Below, piece by piece: positions 17,355 to 27,657 of a stretch of 64,000 bases of DNA. Below the pieces are notes generated by a model that worked only from the letters and a program-made list of their open reading frames with translations, ran no database searches and was not told where the DNA came from. The stretch is from Anaerolineae bacterium (GTDB lineage Bacteria; Chloroflexota; Anaerolineae; Aggregatilineales; JAFGMM01), in the NCBI GenBank assembly GCA_027494055.1, contig JAOSJO010000012.1:558001-622000 (forward strand), written 5' to 3'. Within the stretch, counting starts at the first letter, position 1, and each line of letters begins with the position of its first letter. Position numbers and translations under genes: made by a program.

Positions 17355-18284
17355 TTGGCGCGCGTGATCTTCATGGGCACACCTGATTTCGCCGTCCCGA
17401 CCCTGCGGGCGCTGCTGGACCATTTCGACGTGGCTGGCGTCGTCACCCAGCCAGACCGTCCCGCCGGGCGCGGGCGCGCGGTCCGCGAAAGCCCGGTCAA
17501 GCGCGTCGCAGCTCAGGCGGGCGTGCCGGTCTTTCAGCCGAAGACGCTGCGCACAGCGGAGGCGGTGACGCAACTGGCAAGCTGGTCGCCGGACGTGATC
17601 GTGGTGGCGGCGTTCGGCCAGATTCTGCGCCAGAGCGTGCTCGACCTGCCGCCGCACGGGTGTATCAATGTGCACGCCTCGCTTCTGCCGAGGTGGCGCG
17701 GCGCTGCGCCGATTCAGGCGGCCATCCGCGCCGGGGACGCCGTCAGCGGCGTGACCATCATGCGCATGGACGCCGGCCTCGACACCGGCCCGATCCTGGC
17801 GCAGCGCGCGATCCCGCTCGACCCGCGCGAGACCGCCAGCACGCTGCATGACAGGCTCGCCGCGCTCGGCGCAGACCTGCTCATCGAGACGCTACCCGGC
17901 TACCTGGCCGGCGCGGTCCAGCCGCAGCCGCAGCCCGATGACGCCGACCAGATCACGCTCGCGCCCAGCATCAAGAAAGAAGAAGGCGCGATCGACTGGT
18001 CGCGCCCCGCCGTCGAGATCGACCGGCTGGTGCGCGCGTTCGACCCCTGGCCGGGGACGTCCACCATCTGGGCGGGCCAGACGCTCAAGATACTGGCGGG
18101 CCACCCGGTCGCGGGCAGCGCCCCGCCGGGGCGCGTGCTCGCGCAGGATGCGGAAATCGCGGTGGGTACCGGCGCGGGCCTGTTCGCGCTGGAGCGGGTC
18201 CAGTTGGAGGGGCGCAAGGCGCTGCCCGTTGGCGAGTTCGCGCGCGGCCGGCCCGACTTCGTGGGAAGCGTGCTCGGCCAGTAG
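17355..18284 (+). CDS. fmt: methionyl-tRNA formyltransferase
   Basis: The enzyme transfers a formyl group to Met-tRNA(fMet) for translation initiation. The 309-residue product has the N-terminal formyltransferase fold with N-x-H (His107 in HASLLPRWRGAAPIQ), the conserved MDAGLDTGP aspartate block and the C-terminal tRNA-binding domain. The start is TTG, fixed by a strong GGAGGTG ending 5 nt before it. It lies downstream of a MITE-like element and no def gene is adjacent. Confidence 0.93.
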   Translation: MARVIFMGTPDFAVPTLRALLDHFDVAGVVTQPDRPAGRGRAVRESPVKRVAAQAGVPVFQPKTLRTAEAVTQLASWSPDVIVVAAFGQILRQSVLDLPPHGCINVHASLLPRWRGAAPIQAAIRAGDAVSGVTIMRMDAGLDTGPILAQRAIPLDPRETASTLHDRLAALGADLLIETLPGYLAGAVQPQPQPDDADQITLAPSIKKEEGAIDWSRPAVEIDRLVRAFDPWPGTSTIWAGQTLKILAGHPVAGSAPPGRVLAQDAEIAVGTGAGLFALERVQLEGRKALPVGEFARGRPDFVGSVLGQ

Positions 18285-18301
18285 GCGCAGCACCCGCCCG
18301 G

Positions 18302-20281
18302 TCAGGGCGCGGCGGTCACTGTGGGCGCGGCCGGCACCGAGAAGACGGTCGGCGTCGTCGTCGGCGCGTTCGTCGCCGTCGCGCTGATTGGCACCGAGAC
18401 GACCGTCGGCGTGGTGGTCGGCGCGGCAGTCACGGTCAGCGTCGGCAGGGCCGCCGAGGTGGGCGTCCGCGTCGGCGTGCCGGTTGGCGCGGGCGACGGG
18501 AGCAGAAACGGGATGGTACACCCCACAGCGCCGGCCCCCTCGGCGCGACAGCGCGCCTGTTCTGCCGCATCGATCTCGACCCAGTCCCAGTGCAGGCCAC
18601 CGAGCGCCAGGTCGGTCGCAAGCGGGCCGCTCACCCACGGCTTGACCGAGAGCCACGTCACCCACTGATACAGCGGGGCAACCGGCGCTTCGCCGTCCGG
18701 GCCAAAGAACGCCGCCTCAACCTGGGCGTACAACGCGCGCCGCGCTTCGGCGTCGGGCGCAACGGCGGCCTCCGCGATGAGGTCGTCCGTATCCGTGCAG
18801 ACGCGCCCGGTGCGCGGCGCGGCCTCACACCACAGGACGCCGCCCACCCAGTTGTGTTCGTCCGGATACTCGCCGAGCCACAACAGCGTGAAGATGTGCG
18901 GTCGCCGGCTTGGGACCGCGCTGGCGTCCGTGCGTTCCAAAAGCTGCGGGAAGCGGACGAGCTGCACGTTGAAGACCTGTGCCTCGCAGCCCAGGACCTC
19001 CTCCCACGCCCGCAACGCGAAGTCCACCCAGGCGGAGGCGCTGTCGAACGCCATCAGCGTGACGGATGGGAATCCAAAGCAGTCACCGTAGCCGGCGGCG
19101 GCAAGCTGCTCGCGGGCGTAATCCGGGTCGTAGCCGACATTGGCGTCCGCGTCGCGAACCGGCGCGCCAAACACCTCCGGCGGCGCGAAGTGCGTCATCG
19201 GCAGCCCGACGCCGCCGAGCGCCTGCGCCACGAAGGCTTCGCGGTCCAGCGCCGCCGCGAACGCGCGCCGCACGCGCACGTCATTGAACGGGACCCGGTC
19301 GTGCGCAAAGCCAAAGTAGCCCACGCGCATCTCAGGGATTTCGAGCGCTTCCGGCGGGCGCACCCCGGCAAAGAGGTAGGCCGCCGCCTCCTCTGGGGAG
19401 AAGCGCGAGACGTCAACCGCGTGCTCAAGGTAGAGCGCGTACCCGGCGCTGGCGTCGGGTGCCACGTCGAACACCACGCGCGCGACATTGCCGGGGCCTT
19501 CCAGGTCATCGGGCAGGTGCGGGTTGGCGCGCAGCAGCGTCATTTGCCGGTTCGGACCGTTGCCGCTGAGCACGAACGGGCCATTGGTCACGATGTTGCC
19601 GGGGAGCGTCCAGCCGTCGCCATAGCGCCGGATGTCGTCGAGCAGCACCGGGCGCAGCGCGGGCGTCATCGCGAGGAACCACGGCGCCGGCTCGCGGGTG
19701 CGGATGACCAGCGTGACCGGATCGGGCGCGCTCACGCCCACCAGCGCAAGCGCCTCAAGCGTGATGAACTCCGGCGCGGTCTGGTTGACGGCGGCGCACC
19801 CCTCGATCACGGAGGCCAGCAGCGCGGCAGTGGCCGGCGCAGAGGTCGGCTCGCAGGCGCGGCGGATGCCGTCCACAAAGTCCTGCGCGGTCACGGCACG
19901 GACGCGCGCCGTCAGGCGGCTGTCGGGATCGTACCGCACCCAGAACACGTCGTCGCGCAGGGTAAACGTGAACGTCTGCCCGTCCTCGGCGATTTCCCAG
20001 GCGCGCGCAAGCTCCGGGCGCACCGCGCCGGTCTGCGGGTCGTAGTCGGTCAGCGCAAGGAACAGGTTCTCCACAATTTCCGCCGACGTCGGGTCAGCGG
20101 CGCGGTGGGGGTCCAGCGATGGCGCGTCTACCACCGTCCACCGGTAGAACGTCACCGGCTGCGCCTCCTGCGCGCGCAGCGGTTGCGCGGCGGCAGCGAG
20201 GACAGACGCACTGAGCAACAGACAGGCAAACGCCGCCACGGTGACCGTGGCGGCGCGCCGCATCGGGCTATGCTTCATCAC
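18302..20281 (-). CDS. extracellular solute-binding protein family 5 with Thr/Pro-rich tail
   Basis: A 659-residue periplasmic/surface binding protein of the oligopeptide/nickel type (SBP_bac_5). It has an N-terminal signal peptide (residues 10-36), then the FYRWTVVDAPSLDPHRA opening and paired alpha/beta lobes to about residue 590. The C-terminal ~65 residues are low complexity (repeats of TPTxT and VSVP), resembling a surface linker. Its ATG overlaps the stop of the upstream PstS-cytochrome gene as ATGA, so the two are cotranslated. No permease or ATPase gene adjoins. The ligand is unknown. Confidence 0.85.
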   Translation of the reverse strand: MMKHSPMRRAATVTVAAFACLLLSASVLAAAAQPLRAQEAQPVTFYRWTVVDAPSLDPHRAADPTSAEIVENLFLALTDYDPQTGAVRPELARAWEIAEDGQTFTFTLRDDVFWVRYDPDSRLTARVRAVTAQDFVDGIRRACEPTSAPATAALLASVIEGCAAVNQTAPEFITLEALALVGVSAPDPVTLVIRTREPAPWFLAMTPALRPVLLDDIRRYGDGWTLPGNIVTNGPFVLSGNGPNRQMTLLRANPHLPDDLEGPGNVARVVFDVAPDASAGYALYLEHAVDVSRFSPEEAAAYLFAGVRPPEALEIPEMRVGYFGFAHDRVPFNDVRVRRAFAAALDREAFVAQALGGVGLPMTHFAPPEVFGAPVRDADANVGYDPDYAREQLAAAGYGDCFGFPSVTLMAFDSASAWVDFALRAWEEVLGCEAQVFNVQLVRFPQLLERTDASAVPSRRPHIFTLLWLGEYPDEHNWVGGVLWCEAAPRTGRVCTDTDDLIAEAAVAPDAEARRALYAQVEAAFFGPDGEAPVAPLYQWVTWLSVKPWVSGPLATDLALGGLHWDWVEIDAAEQARCRAEGAGAVGCTIPFLLPSPAPTGTPTRTPTSAALPTLTVTAAPTTTPTVVSVPISATATNAPTTTPTVFSVPAAPTVTAAP

Positions 20282-21819
20282 TGCGCGGTATCGTCGCCTT
20301 CCTGCCAGCTCTGGAGCAGGGCAACCAGGTTGTCGATCACCTCGGCAGCGAGCGTGTCGCCAAAGCCGGGCATCGCGGTCCCGTCGATGCCGTTCGCGAT
20401 GAGGTCGTGGATTTCGTCGGCGCTCATCGCCCGGACATCCTCACTCGCGTAGAGGTCCGGCCCGACCGTGCCGCCCTGGCCGCCCTCGCCGTGGCAGGAA
20501 GCGCAGCTCTCGGCAAAGGCGACCGCCGCCGCGTCGAGGTCAGGCGCAGCGCCGCTCTCCTCGCCCTCGGCCGGCGGAGTCTCCTCGCTGGCTTCGGGCG
20601 TGGGCGTCGGCGTGACGACCGGCTCCGGTTCGGGCGGCGCTTCCGTAAAGGCGCGACCGGTCACTTTGTTGACAATCGCGTCACGGTCCTGCGCGTAGAC
20701 TTCTTCGGACGCCGGGAAGTAGCCGCTCTCGCTGACCTGCGCCAGCCCCTCTTCGCTGAAGTAGAAATCGACAAACGCGCGCACGGCGGGGTTATCGACC
20801 TGCTCGGCGGCCACATAGAGGTAGATCGGGCGCGCTAGCGGGTAGCTGCCGTCAGCTATCGTCTCAGCGCTTGGAGCGACGCACCCGTCGCCCGCGTCGA
20901 TCTCCAGCAGGGTCAGTTCTTCCTCGTTCAGGCTGAAGTAATTGAAGCCGAAGAAGCCCATCGCGCCGGGCTTGCCGACCATCTCGTCCACAAGGGCCTG
21001 ATACCGGCTGTTTTGGATGTAGTCGGTGCGGAGGTCGCCCTGCGTGCCGGTGGCGAACTCGGTGAACAGGTCGGTCACGGCGGCGTTGGTCCGGTCACCG
21101 AAGAGCAGCAGCGGCAGGTCGGGGAAGCTTGCATCCACCTGGTTCCAGTTGGTGACGCCGGGATTGGCGGTCGGCAGGGCAAGCGGCTCCTCGTCTTCCG
21201 GCGCTTCATAGCCCTCCGGGGTGACGGTTGGCTCGACCGCCGCGGTCGGCTCCGCCGCGCGCGACCACGCCGTCGCAAGCTGGCCGGTGGTCACGCAGGC
21301 CGCGAACGCCGCAACCTCCGGGTGCGCCGCCACAACCACGCCCTCGTAGCCCAGCAGGAGTTCGATCCAGGCGACGCCGTTCTCCTCACAGCGCGTCGCC
21401 TCGCTCTCAAAGATGGGGCGCGCGGCGTGGTTGAAATAGGTCTCGCCGTTGCAGAATCGGTCGAAACCGCCCGCCGTCCCCGACACGCCAACCGTGATCT
21501 CCACGTTGGGGTAATCCGCATTGAAGAGCCGGGCGACCGCCTGGCTGATCTCGTAGCCGCTCGCCGCGCCGTTCACGCGGACCTCAGCCGCGATGTCGAA
21601 GGGCACGGGCGTGGGGCCTTCGCCCGGCACTGCCGTCGGGACCGGACCCTCGTCCTCCGGGCCTTCGCCCTCCGCCGGCGCTTCGGGTGGGGCCTCGCCT
21701 TCTTGGGTGGGCGTCGGCTCAGGCGTGCCGGTGGCGTCGTCCTGGGCATAGGCCGCGAGCGGTGTAATGATAATGAAGAGCACAATGGTAAGCAGGAGCC
21801 ATTGGCGGAGGTATCGCAT
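20278..21819 (-). CDS. PstS-like phosphate-binding domain fused to cytochrome c
   Basis: A 513-residue exported protein with a signal peptide (LLLTIVLFIIITPLAAYAQ), a Glu/Pro-rich linker, then a PstS-like lobe pair (VRVNGAASGYEISQAVARLF, GVSGTAGGF, NYFSLN). A low-complexity insertion of about 40 residues lies between TTGQLATAW and TNWNQVD. After a second Pro/Glu/Thr linker comes a class I cytochrome c domain: CASCH haem-binding site near residue 436 and a GTAMPGF methionine ligand. I prefer the ATG at 21819 with AGGAGG upstream; an ATG at 21849 would put the signal peptide late. The fusion of anion binding with a haem domain is unusual. Confidence 0.82.
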   Translation of the reverse strand: MRYLRQWLLLTIVLFIIITPLAAYAQDDATGTPEPTPTQEGEAPPEAPAEGEGPEDEGPVPTAVPGEGPTPVPFDIAAEVRVNGAASGYEISQAVARLFNADYPNVEITVGVSGTAGGFDRFCNGETYFNHAARPIFESEATRCEENGVAWIELLLGYEGVVVAAHPEVAAFAACVTTGQLATAWSRAAEPTAAVEPTVTPEGYEAPEDEEPLALPTANPGVTNWNQVDASFPDLPLLLFGDRTNAAVTDLFTEFATGTQGDLRTDYIQNSRYQALVDEMVGKPGAMGFFGFNYFSLNEEELTLLEIDAGDGCVAPSAETIADGSYPLARPIYLYVAAEQVDNPAVRAFVDFYFSEEGLAQVSESGYFPASEEVYAQDRDAIVNKVTGRAFTEAPPEPEPVVTPTPTPEASEETPPAEGEESGAAPDLDAAAVAFAESCASCHGEGGQGGTVGPDLYASEDVRAMSADEIHDLIANGIDGTAMPGFGDTLAAEVIDNLVALLQSWQEGDDTAQ

Positions 21820-21966
21820 GTTCTTCTCAGCCTCCTGGATGAGGTTCATGGGCGCCAGGTATACAACGCGGTGGAATGTATCGCAAAGAGGTAAAGGAAT
21901 CAAATCACGCACGCGCCGCACCCCTCGATTGCCGCGCCCGACCGCGCCGGGGCGCGATTGTGCGCC

Positions 21967-21995
21967 TTGACAGCGTTCCCTGCCGCTGCTATTCT
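21967..21995 (+). promoter_or_regulatory. dprA promoter
   Basis: TTGACA (21967-21972), 17 nt, TATTCT (21990-21995). The predicted start near 22002 is 21 nt before the GTG start of dprA. Confidence 0.75.
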
Positions 21996-22022
21996 GTCTT
22001 GGTATTTTGGGACTGTGCGACG

Positions 22023-23134
22023 GTGACAGAGCTTAAGTATTGGATTGGCTTCAACATCGTGCGGGGCATCGGCCCCGCGCGCTTCCGGCTGCTGCTGGAT
22101 CATTTCGGCTGCCTGAGCGCCGCCTGGCAGGCGTCGGAGGCCGCGCGTTGCAGCAGGTCGGCCTGGACCGGCGCGCCCTGGGCAGCCTGGTCAAGATGCG
22201 TAAGGCCCTTGACCTTGACCGCGTCATGGAGGCGGTGCAGCGCGCGGGCGTGGATGTGCTGACGTGGGCGGACGACGCCTACCCGGCGTCGCTGCGCAAC
22301 ATCCATGACCCGCCGCCGGTTCTTTATGTGAAAGGCGCGCTGACCGAAACGGACGCCTGGGCAGTGGCCGTCGTGGGCACGCGCAAGGCCACCGCGTATG
22401 GCCGCCAGATCACGGAGCAACTGGTCGATGCGCTGGCGCGCAGCGGCGTCACCATCGTGAGCGGGCTGGCGAAGGGCATCGACGCCGTGGCGCACCGCGC
22501 CGCGCTCAACGCCGGCGGGCGCACGGTGGCCGTGCTCGGCTCCGGCGTGGACGTGATCTACCCGTCGGAACACCGCGATCTGGCGCAGGCCATTGCCGGC
22601 GCGGGCGCGCTCGTGAGCGACTATCCGCTTGGCGCACAGCCCGAAGCGGCGAACTTCCCGCCGCGCAACCGCATCATCAGCGGGCTGGCGCTGGGCGTGT
22701 TGATCACGGAGGCGGGCGACCGCAGCGGCGCGCTCATCACGGCGGATTACGCCAACAACCAGGGCCGCGACGTTTTCGCGGTTCCGGGCAACGTGATCTC
22801 GCCGGGCAGCCGGGGCACAAACCGGCTGATCCAGGATGGCGCGAAGCTGGTGATGGGCGTGGAAGACATCCTGACGGAGTTGAACCTGGGGATGGTGGAG
22901 CAGCAGGCCGAGGTCCGGGAAGCCATCCCCACAACCGAAATCGAGGCGCAGCTCATGACCCTGCTGGCCGACGCGCCCATGCACATCGACGACCTGTGCC
23001 GGCTGAGCGAAATGTCCATCGCCGAGGTGAGCAGCAGCCTGACATTGATGGAGTTGAAGGGGTTGGTACGCCAGGTGGGCGCGATGCAGTATGCCGTCGC
23101 CCATGACGCGCGGGCGCGCTACGTTGTAGACTGA
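22023..23134 (+). CDS. dprA: DNA-processing protein DprA, frameshifted
   Basis: DprA loads RecA on single-stranded DNA taken up during natural transformation. The N-terminal SAM-like part (VTELKYWIGFNIVRGIGPARF) begins at the GTG at 22023 in one frame. The Rossmann core (VVGTRKATAYG, SGLAKGIDAVAH, GSGVDVIYP, SEYP-equivalent SDYPLG, FPPRNRIISGL) and the C-terminal winged helix (to 23134) are in another. One G appears lost from the run near 22137-22140. The promoter at 21967 supports the GTG start. It lies upstream of manC and topA in the same direction. Confidence 0.88.
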
Positions 23135-23206
23135 CGTCTGTTGGTTTTTCAGGCATGATCGTGGTGTTGCGCTGGCAGCCTGTATCAGGGGATTTGGGCA
23201 GGGAAA

Positions 23207-24284
23207 ATGGCCTTTTACGCCTTGATCTTGGCCGGAGGGGGCGGCACCCGGCTTTGGCCGCTGAGCCGGCACAATCGACCTAAACAGACGCTGCCGCTTG
23301 TCGGCGACGCGACCATGTTCCAGATGTCGGTCGAGCGCCTGCTGCCGCTGTTTGCCCTGGAGCACATCTTCGTCGTCACCGGCGAGGATCACTTGGCGGC
23401 CCTGAGGGCGCAGTGCCCTGACATCCCGGCAGGCAATTTCATTGTCGAGCCGACCGGGCGCGACACCGGCCCTGCCGCCGGTCTGGGCGCGCTGCACCTT
23501 TATAGTCGAGACGCCGATGCCATTGTTGCGGTGTTGACCACCGATCACTACATCGGCGCGCCGGCGCGGTTCCGCGAGGCGCTCCAGGTGGCGCGCAGCC
23601 TCGCCGAGCGGCGGCATCTCGTGGCGCTGGGCATAATGCCTTCCTTCCCCGCTTCCGGTTATGCTTACCTGGAGCGCGGCGCGAAGATCGACGAGATTGA
23701 GGGGTTTGCCTGTTACCGCGCCGTCGGGTTCCGCGAGAAGCCCGACCCGGCAACCGCAGCGGAGTTCCTGCTGTCTGGGCGATATTGCTGGAACAGTGGT
23801 ATGCTGGTCAGCCGCGCCGAGCAGATGCTCGATGAGATTCAGCGGCATGAGCCGGCCCTGGGCCGGGCGCTCATCCATCTTGCCGAGATGGGCGCCGGGG
23901 CGGAATTCGGCGCGGAGTTGCAACGCCTGTGGCCGCAGGTGCCGAAGAACTCAATCGACCAGGTCATCATGAGCGGCGCGCAAGAACTGGTCGTGCTGAC
24001 GGCGGACATCGGGTGGAGCGATGTCGGCTCCTGGAACACGCTCTACGAGGTGCTCAGGCGCGCGGATGAAGAGAACGTCGCGCGGGGGAGCGCCCCCTGT
24101 GCTGCAATTGCGGACGCGCGGCACCCTGGTGCTGAGCAACCGGATGGTCGTCACCATCGGCGTCGCGGACCTGGTGATCATTGACACGGACGACGTGTTG
24201 CTGATCTGCCGGCGCGACCAGTCGGAAGATGTCCGCCAGATCGTAAACATACTGAAAGAGAGGGGGCACGACACGTACCTGTGA
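23207..24284 (+). CDS. manC: mannose-1-phosphate guanylyltransferase, frameshifted
   Basis: Makes GDP-mannose from mannose-1-phosphate and GTP for polysaccharides or glycosylation. The signature LAGGGGTRLWPLSR is at residues 6-19 and RPKQ follows. EPTGRDTGPA and FREKPD are typical. An extra G in the five-G run at 24084-24088 shifts the frame; the C-terminal NRMVVTIGVADLVIIDTDD block continues to 24284. It seems to be the short type without the phosphomannose isomerase domain. It lies between dprA and topA. Confidence 0.87.
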
Positions 24285-24318
24285 TCGGCCTCCGGGAGAT
24301 AGCAGAGGTTTTTGTGTA

Positions 24319-26515
24319 ATGGCAACGAGTGACAAGAAGAGGACGACGCGGAAAAGATCGCCCAAGGGGCGGCTTGTCATTGTCGAGAGTCCGGCCAAGG
24401 CGCGCACCGTCGGGCGGTTCCTGGGCAGCGGGTACAAGGTGAAGGCCTCTGTCGGCCACGTCCGCGACCTGCTGCGCTCCAAGCTGTCGGTGGACATCGA
24501 GAACGACTTCGCGCCGACTTACCGCGTGCCGAACGAGAAGCGCGAAATCGTCAAAGAGCTGGCGGATGACGCGAAGAAGGCTGCCGAAATCTTCCTGGCG
24601 ACCGACCCCGACCGCGAGGGTGAAGCCATCGCCTGGCACCTCATGGCCGCCACCCAGATGGACCCCGACCGGGTGCGCCGCGTGGTGTTCCACGAGATCA
24701 CCGACGACGCGATCAAAGAGGCGTTCGCGCACCCGCGCGGCATCAACATGGACCTCGTAGACGCGCAGCAGGCCCGGCGCATCCTCGACCGGCTGGTCGG
24801 CTACCAGATCACGCCGCTGCTGTGGGAGCGCGTGCGCGGGCGGCTTTCGGCGGGCCGGGTGCAGAGCGTGGCGGTGCGCCTTATCGTCGAGCGCGAGCGC
24901 GAAATCGAGGCGTTCGTGCCAGAGGAATACTGGACCATCGACGCCGAGCTGACGCCCCAGGTCGGGAATGGCCGCGAGCCGATGCCCTTCCTGGCGCGGC
25001 TGGTCAAGATCGACGGCGAAAAGGCCGAGTTCGGCACGAAGGAAGAGGTCGATCCACACATCGAAGCGCTGGAAAAGGCCGATTACATCGTCGAGTCGGT
25101 GAAGAAAGGCACCCGCCGCCGCCGACCGTCGCCGCCCTTCACGACCAGCACCCTGCAGCAAGACGCCTCCCGCAGCCTGGGCTTCAGCGCGCGCAAGACG
25201 ATGAGCATCGCCCAGCAGCTCTACGAAGGCGTTGACATCGGCGACAACACCTTCGGCCTCATCACCTACATGCGCACCGACAGCGTCCACGTCGCCGCAC
25301 AGGCGCAGGCCGAGGCCCGCGCCTATGTCAAAGAGAACTACGGCGCGGATTTCATCCCCGAAGAGCCGCGCGAGTATAAGACACGCTCGAAGGGCGCGCA
25401 GGAGGCGCACGAGGCCATCCGCCCCACCAGCGTCTTGCGCACGCCGCGCGAGATGAAACCCTACCTCTCGCGCGACCAGTACCGCCTCTACAACCTGATC
25501 TGGATGCGCTTCGTCGCCAGCCAGATGTCGGACGCGATCTACGACACGCTCCGCGTTGACATCGAGGCCGGGCTGCCGGGCGAGAAGCCCCGGTACCTCT
25601 TCCGCGCGTCGGGGGAGCACGCTCAAGTTCCAGGGCTTCCTGGCGGTCTACGAGGAAACCCGCGACGAAGACACGGCAGCCGACGAGGACGAGGGCCGCA
25701 TCCTGCCCGAAATGAAGGAACGCGACCGGCTGCGGCTGCTGCGCCTGCTGCCAGAACAGCACTGGACACAACCGCCGCCGCGCTACACCGAGGCGTCGCT
25801 GGTCAAGACGCTGGAGGAGTACGGCATCGGGCGGCCCAGCACCTACGCGCCGATCATCTCAACCATCCAGGAGCGCGGCTACGTCACCCGCGAGGAACGG
25901 CGGCTGGTCCCGACCGAAACCGGCATCCTGGTCAACGATCTGCTGGTCGAGTACTTCCCCGACGTGATGGACGTGGCGTTCACCGCGTCGATGGAGGAGA
26001 TGCTGGACCAGATCGCCGAGGGCGAACGCGCGTGGGTGCCCGTCATGCGCGAGTTCTACGCGCCGTTCAGGGCGCGGCTGGATCACGCCCACGACAACAT
26101 GCCGCAGGTGCGCATGGAAGAAGAGATCGGGCGCGACTGCCCGGTGTGCGGGAACCCGCTCATCGTGCGGTGGGGGCGATTCGGCAAGTTCATCGGGTGC
26201 AGCAACTACCCCGAATGTCGCCACACCGAACCCTGGCTCGAAAAGATCGGCGTGAAGTGCCCGCAGTGCGCCGACGGCGAGATCGTGGAGCGCAAGACGC
26301 GCCGGGGGCGCACGTTCTACGGCTGCTCCAACTACCCGGAGTGCGACTTCACCTCGTGGAAGCGCCCGCTCCCGCAGCCGTGCCCCAAGTGCGGCGGCCT
26401 GCTCGTGGAGCACAACAAGCAACACGCCGTCTGCACGGCCTGCGAGACTCAATTCGCCCTGACGGACCTGCCCCCGGTCGAGCCAGCGCCCGAAGAGGAA
26501 TCGGAACAGGCCTGA
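24319..26515 (+). CDS. topA: DNA topoisomerase I, frameshifted
   Basis: A type IA topoisomerase that relaxes negative supercoils. It has the TOPRIM domain (VIVESPAKA, DPDREGEAIAWH) and active-site Tyr317 in TYMRTDS. The C-terminus carries zinc-binding cysteine motifs of the CPVC, CPQC, CPKC type (26138-26450). An extra G in the run at 25611-25615 breaks the frame after RASG; the rest (TLKFQGFLAVYEE onward) is intact to 26515. The gene is indispensable in most bacteria, so the shift is probably a sequencing error. A terminator follows at 26543. Confidence 0.92.
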
Positions 26516-26542
26516 GCGCGCAGACACCGCTGCCCTCACAAG

Positions 26543-26573
26543 CCCACACCGCGCTTCGCGATGTGGGTTTTTT
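26543..26573 (+). terminator. intrinsic terminator after topA
   Basis: CCCACA (26543-26548) and TGTGGG (26562-26567) pair, with an inner GC stem, followed directly by six T (26568-26573). It lies 28 nt after the topA stop. Confidence 0.85.
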
Positions 26574-26608
26574 CTGTCTCACCTGGGAGCACCAATCTAT
26601 AACACCAC

Positions 26609-26638
26609 TTGCGCACCCGCCGGACATGCGGGTATTAT
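26609..26638 (+). promoter_or_regulatory. promoter of the surface protein gene
   Basis: TTGCGC (26609-26614), 18 nt, TATTAT (26633-26638), placed after the topA terminator and 39 nt before the next ATG. Confidence 0.6.
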
Positions 26639-26676
26639 GAAGAAGGTGTCTCTCGCGTCCGCAGGAGCAGGCTTCA

Positions 26677-27567
26677 ATGTCCTATCCACCGTCGCCCACG
26701 CCAAGACCAAGATCAACGCCGCCGCCGGCGTCGCCCCGCGCAAACTCGTGCGGCCTTATCTTCGCTTTTGCCTGGGCCGCCGTCGCAACGGTCGCGACGG
26801 TCGTGCTCCTGGCGCTGTTTCTCGTCGCGCGCAATGACAACGTCGTGATCCTGACCGCCCTCGCGGAAACCAGCGCCGCCGACGCCGCCGTCTTGAACGC
26901 CGTCGCAGACGAGGCGACCGCGTTCGTGCTCACTGTCAGCGTCACAGACACGCCGACCGCCACGCCGCCCCCAACCGAGCCGCCCACCGCCACCTCCGAG
27001 GCCGCCGGCGCGTCGCCGGCCGCTACGGCAGACATGACGCAGGTCGTCTCGGAGATGGCCGGCGTGGTCGCGACCAGCGTCGTGCAGACGCTGACGGCCA
27101 TGGTGCCGACGCAAACGCCGACGAACACGCCGCAGCCGACCCTGCCTACGGTGGCGCAGCCGGCGCAGCCAGCACAACCCGCCGCGCCACAGTCCTCGGA
27201 AAAACCGGTGTCGCTGACCGGGTTCGTGTGCCGGCCGGCGCTGGGCCAGCCCAACACCTACCAGATATTGGGGACGATTTCGAACGTATCGGGCCAGGCC
27301 GTCTTTGTCGAGTTCCAGGCGCAGGCCGATATCGGCACGAGCCGCAATTTCCCGCTCTCGCCGGGCGCGAGTTGGACCATCCCAGAAGGGTCGCCCAACC
27401 CGCAGGAGTTGATCTACGTCCAGTTTTTCCCCGAAGGGAGCAACTACGTGCGACTGGTTGCGCGGGCCACGACCTGCCCTAACGGCGACTGCAACGGCGT
27501 TGCCGGCGACGTGCAGAACCCGTGGCACGTCCTGATCGAAGGCACGCGGGACCAACTCTGCCAGTAA
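26677..27567 (+). CDS. unrecognised membrane-anchored extracellular protein
   Basis: I do not recognise the family. The 296-residue product has a Pro-rich cytoplasmic start, one transmembrane helix (about residues 27-50), then a Thr/Pro/Ala-rich extracellular stalk (about 90-175). The globular C-terminal domain (about 180-296) begins LTGFVCRPALGQPNTYQI and has four cysteines (FVCRP, TTCPNGDC, QLCQ) that could form two disulfides. Its beta-rich pattern resembles FxLYD-like or immunoglobulin-like modules. A GCAGGAG site precedes the ATG, and it has its own promoter and terminator context. Confidence 0.75.
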   Translation: MSYPPSPTPRPRSTPPPASPRANSCGLIFAFAWAAVATVATVVLLALFLVARNDNVVILTALAETSAADAAVLNAVADEATAFVLTVSVTDTPTATPPPTEPPTATSEAAGASPAATADMTQVVSEMAGVVATSVVQTLTAMVPTQTPTNTPQPTLPTVAQPAQPAQPAAPQSSEKPVSLTGFVCRPALGQPNTYQILGTISNVSGQAVFVEFQAQADIGTSRNFPLSPGASWTIPEGSPNPQELIYVQFFPEGSNYVRLVARATTCPNGDCNGVAGDVQNPWHVLIEGTRDQLCQ

Positions 27568-27592
27568 AAAGGCGAAAATCGCAACCGTCGTT

Positions 27593-27620
27593 TTGTCACG
27601 GCGAGTCCACGATGTATACT
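27593..27620 (+). promoter_or_regulatory. nagZ promoter
   Basis: TTGTCA (27593-27598), 16 nt, TATACT (27615-27620), 37 nt before the ATG of nagZ. Confidence 0.6.
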
Positions 27621-27657
27621 CAGGGCGTTCCTACGTCCGGTGATACAGGAATTAACG

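Noticed and set aside
18590..20452. Long open frame of 620 codons on the plus strand
   Set aside because: Antisense to the family 5 solute-binding protein; the composition is Arg/Ala-rich with no domain pattern.
22100..23923. Open frame of 607 codons on the minus strand
   Set aside because: Antisense to dprA and manC, both with family signatures; no ribosome site.
26582..26676. Upstream ATG at 26637 for a small protein
   Set aside because: It lies at the -10 region of a better promoter, is in a different frame from the clear membrane protein at 26677 and has no ribosome site.
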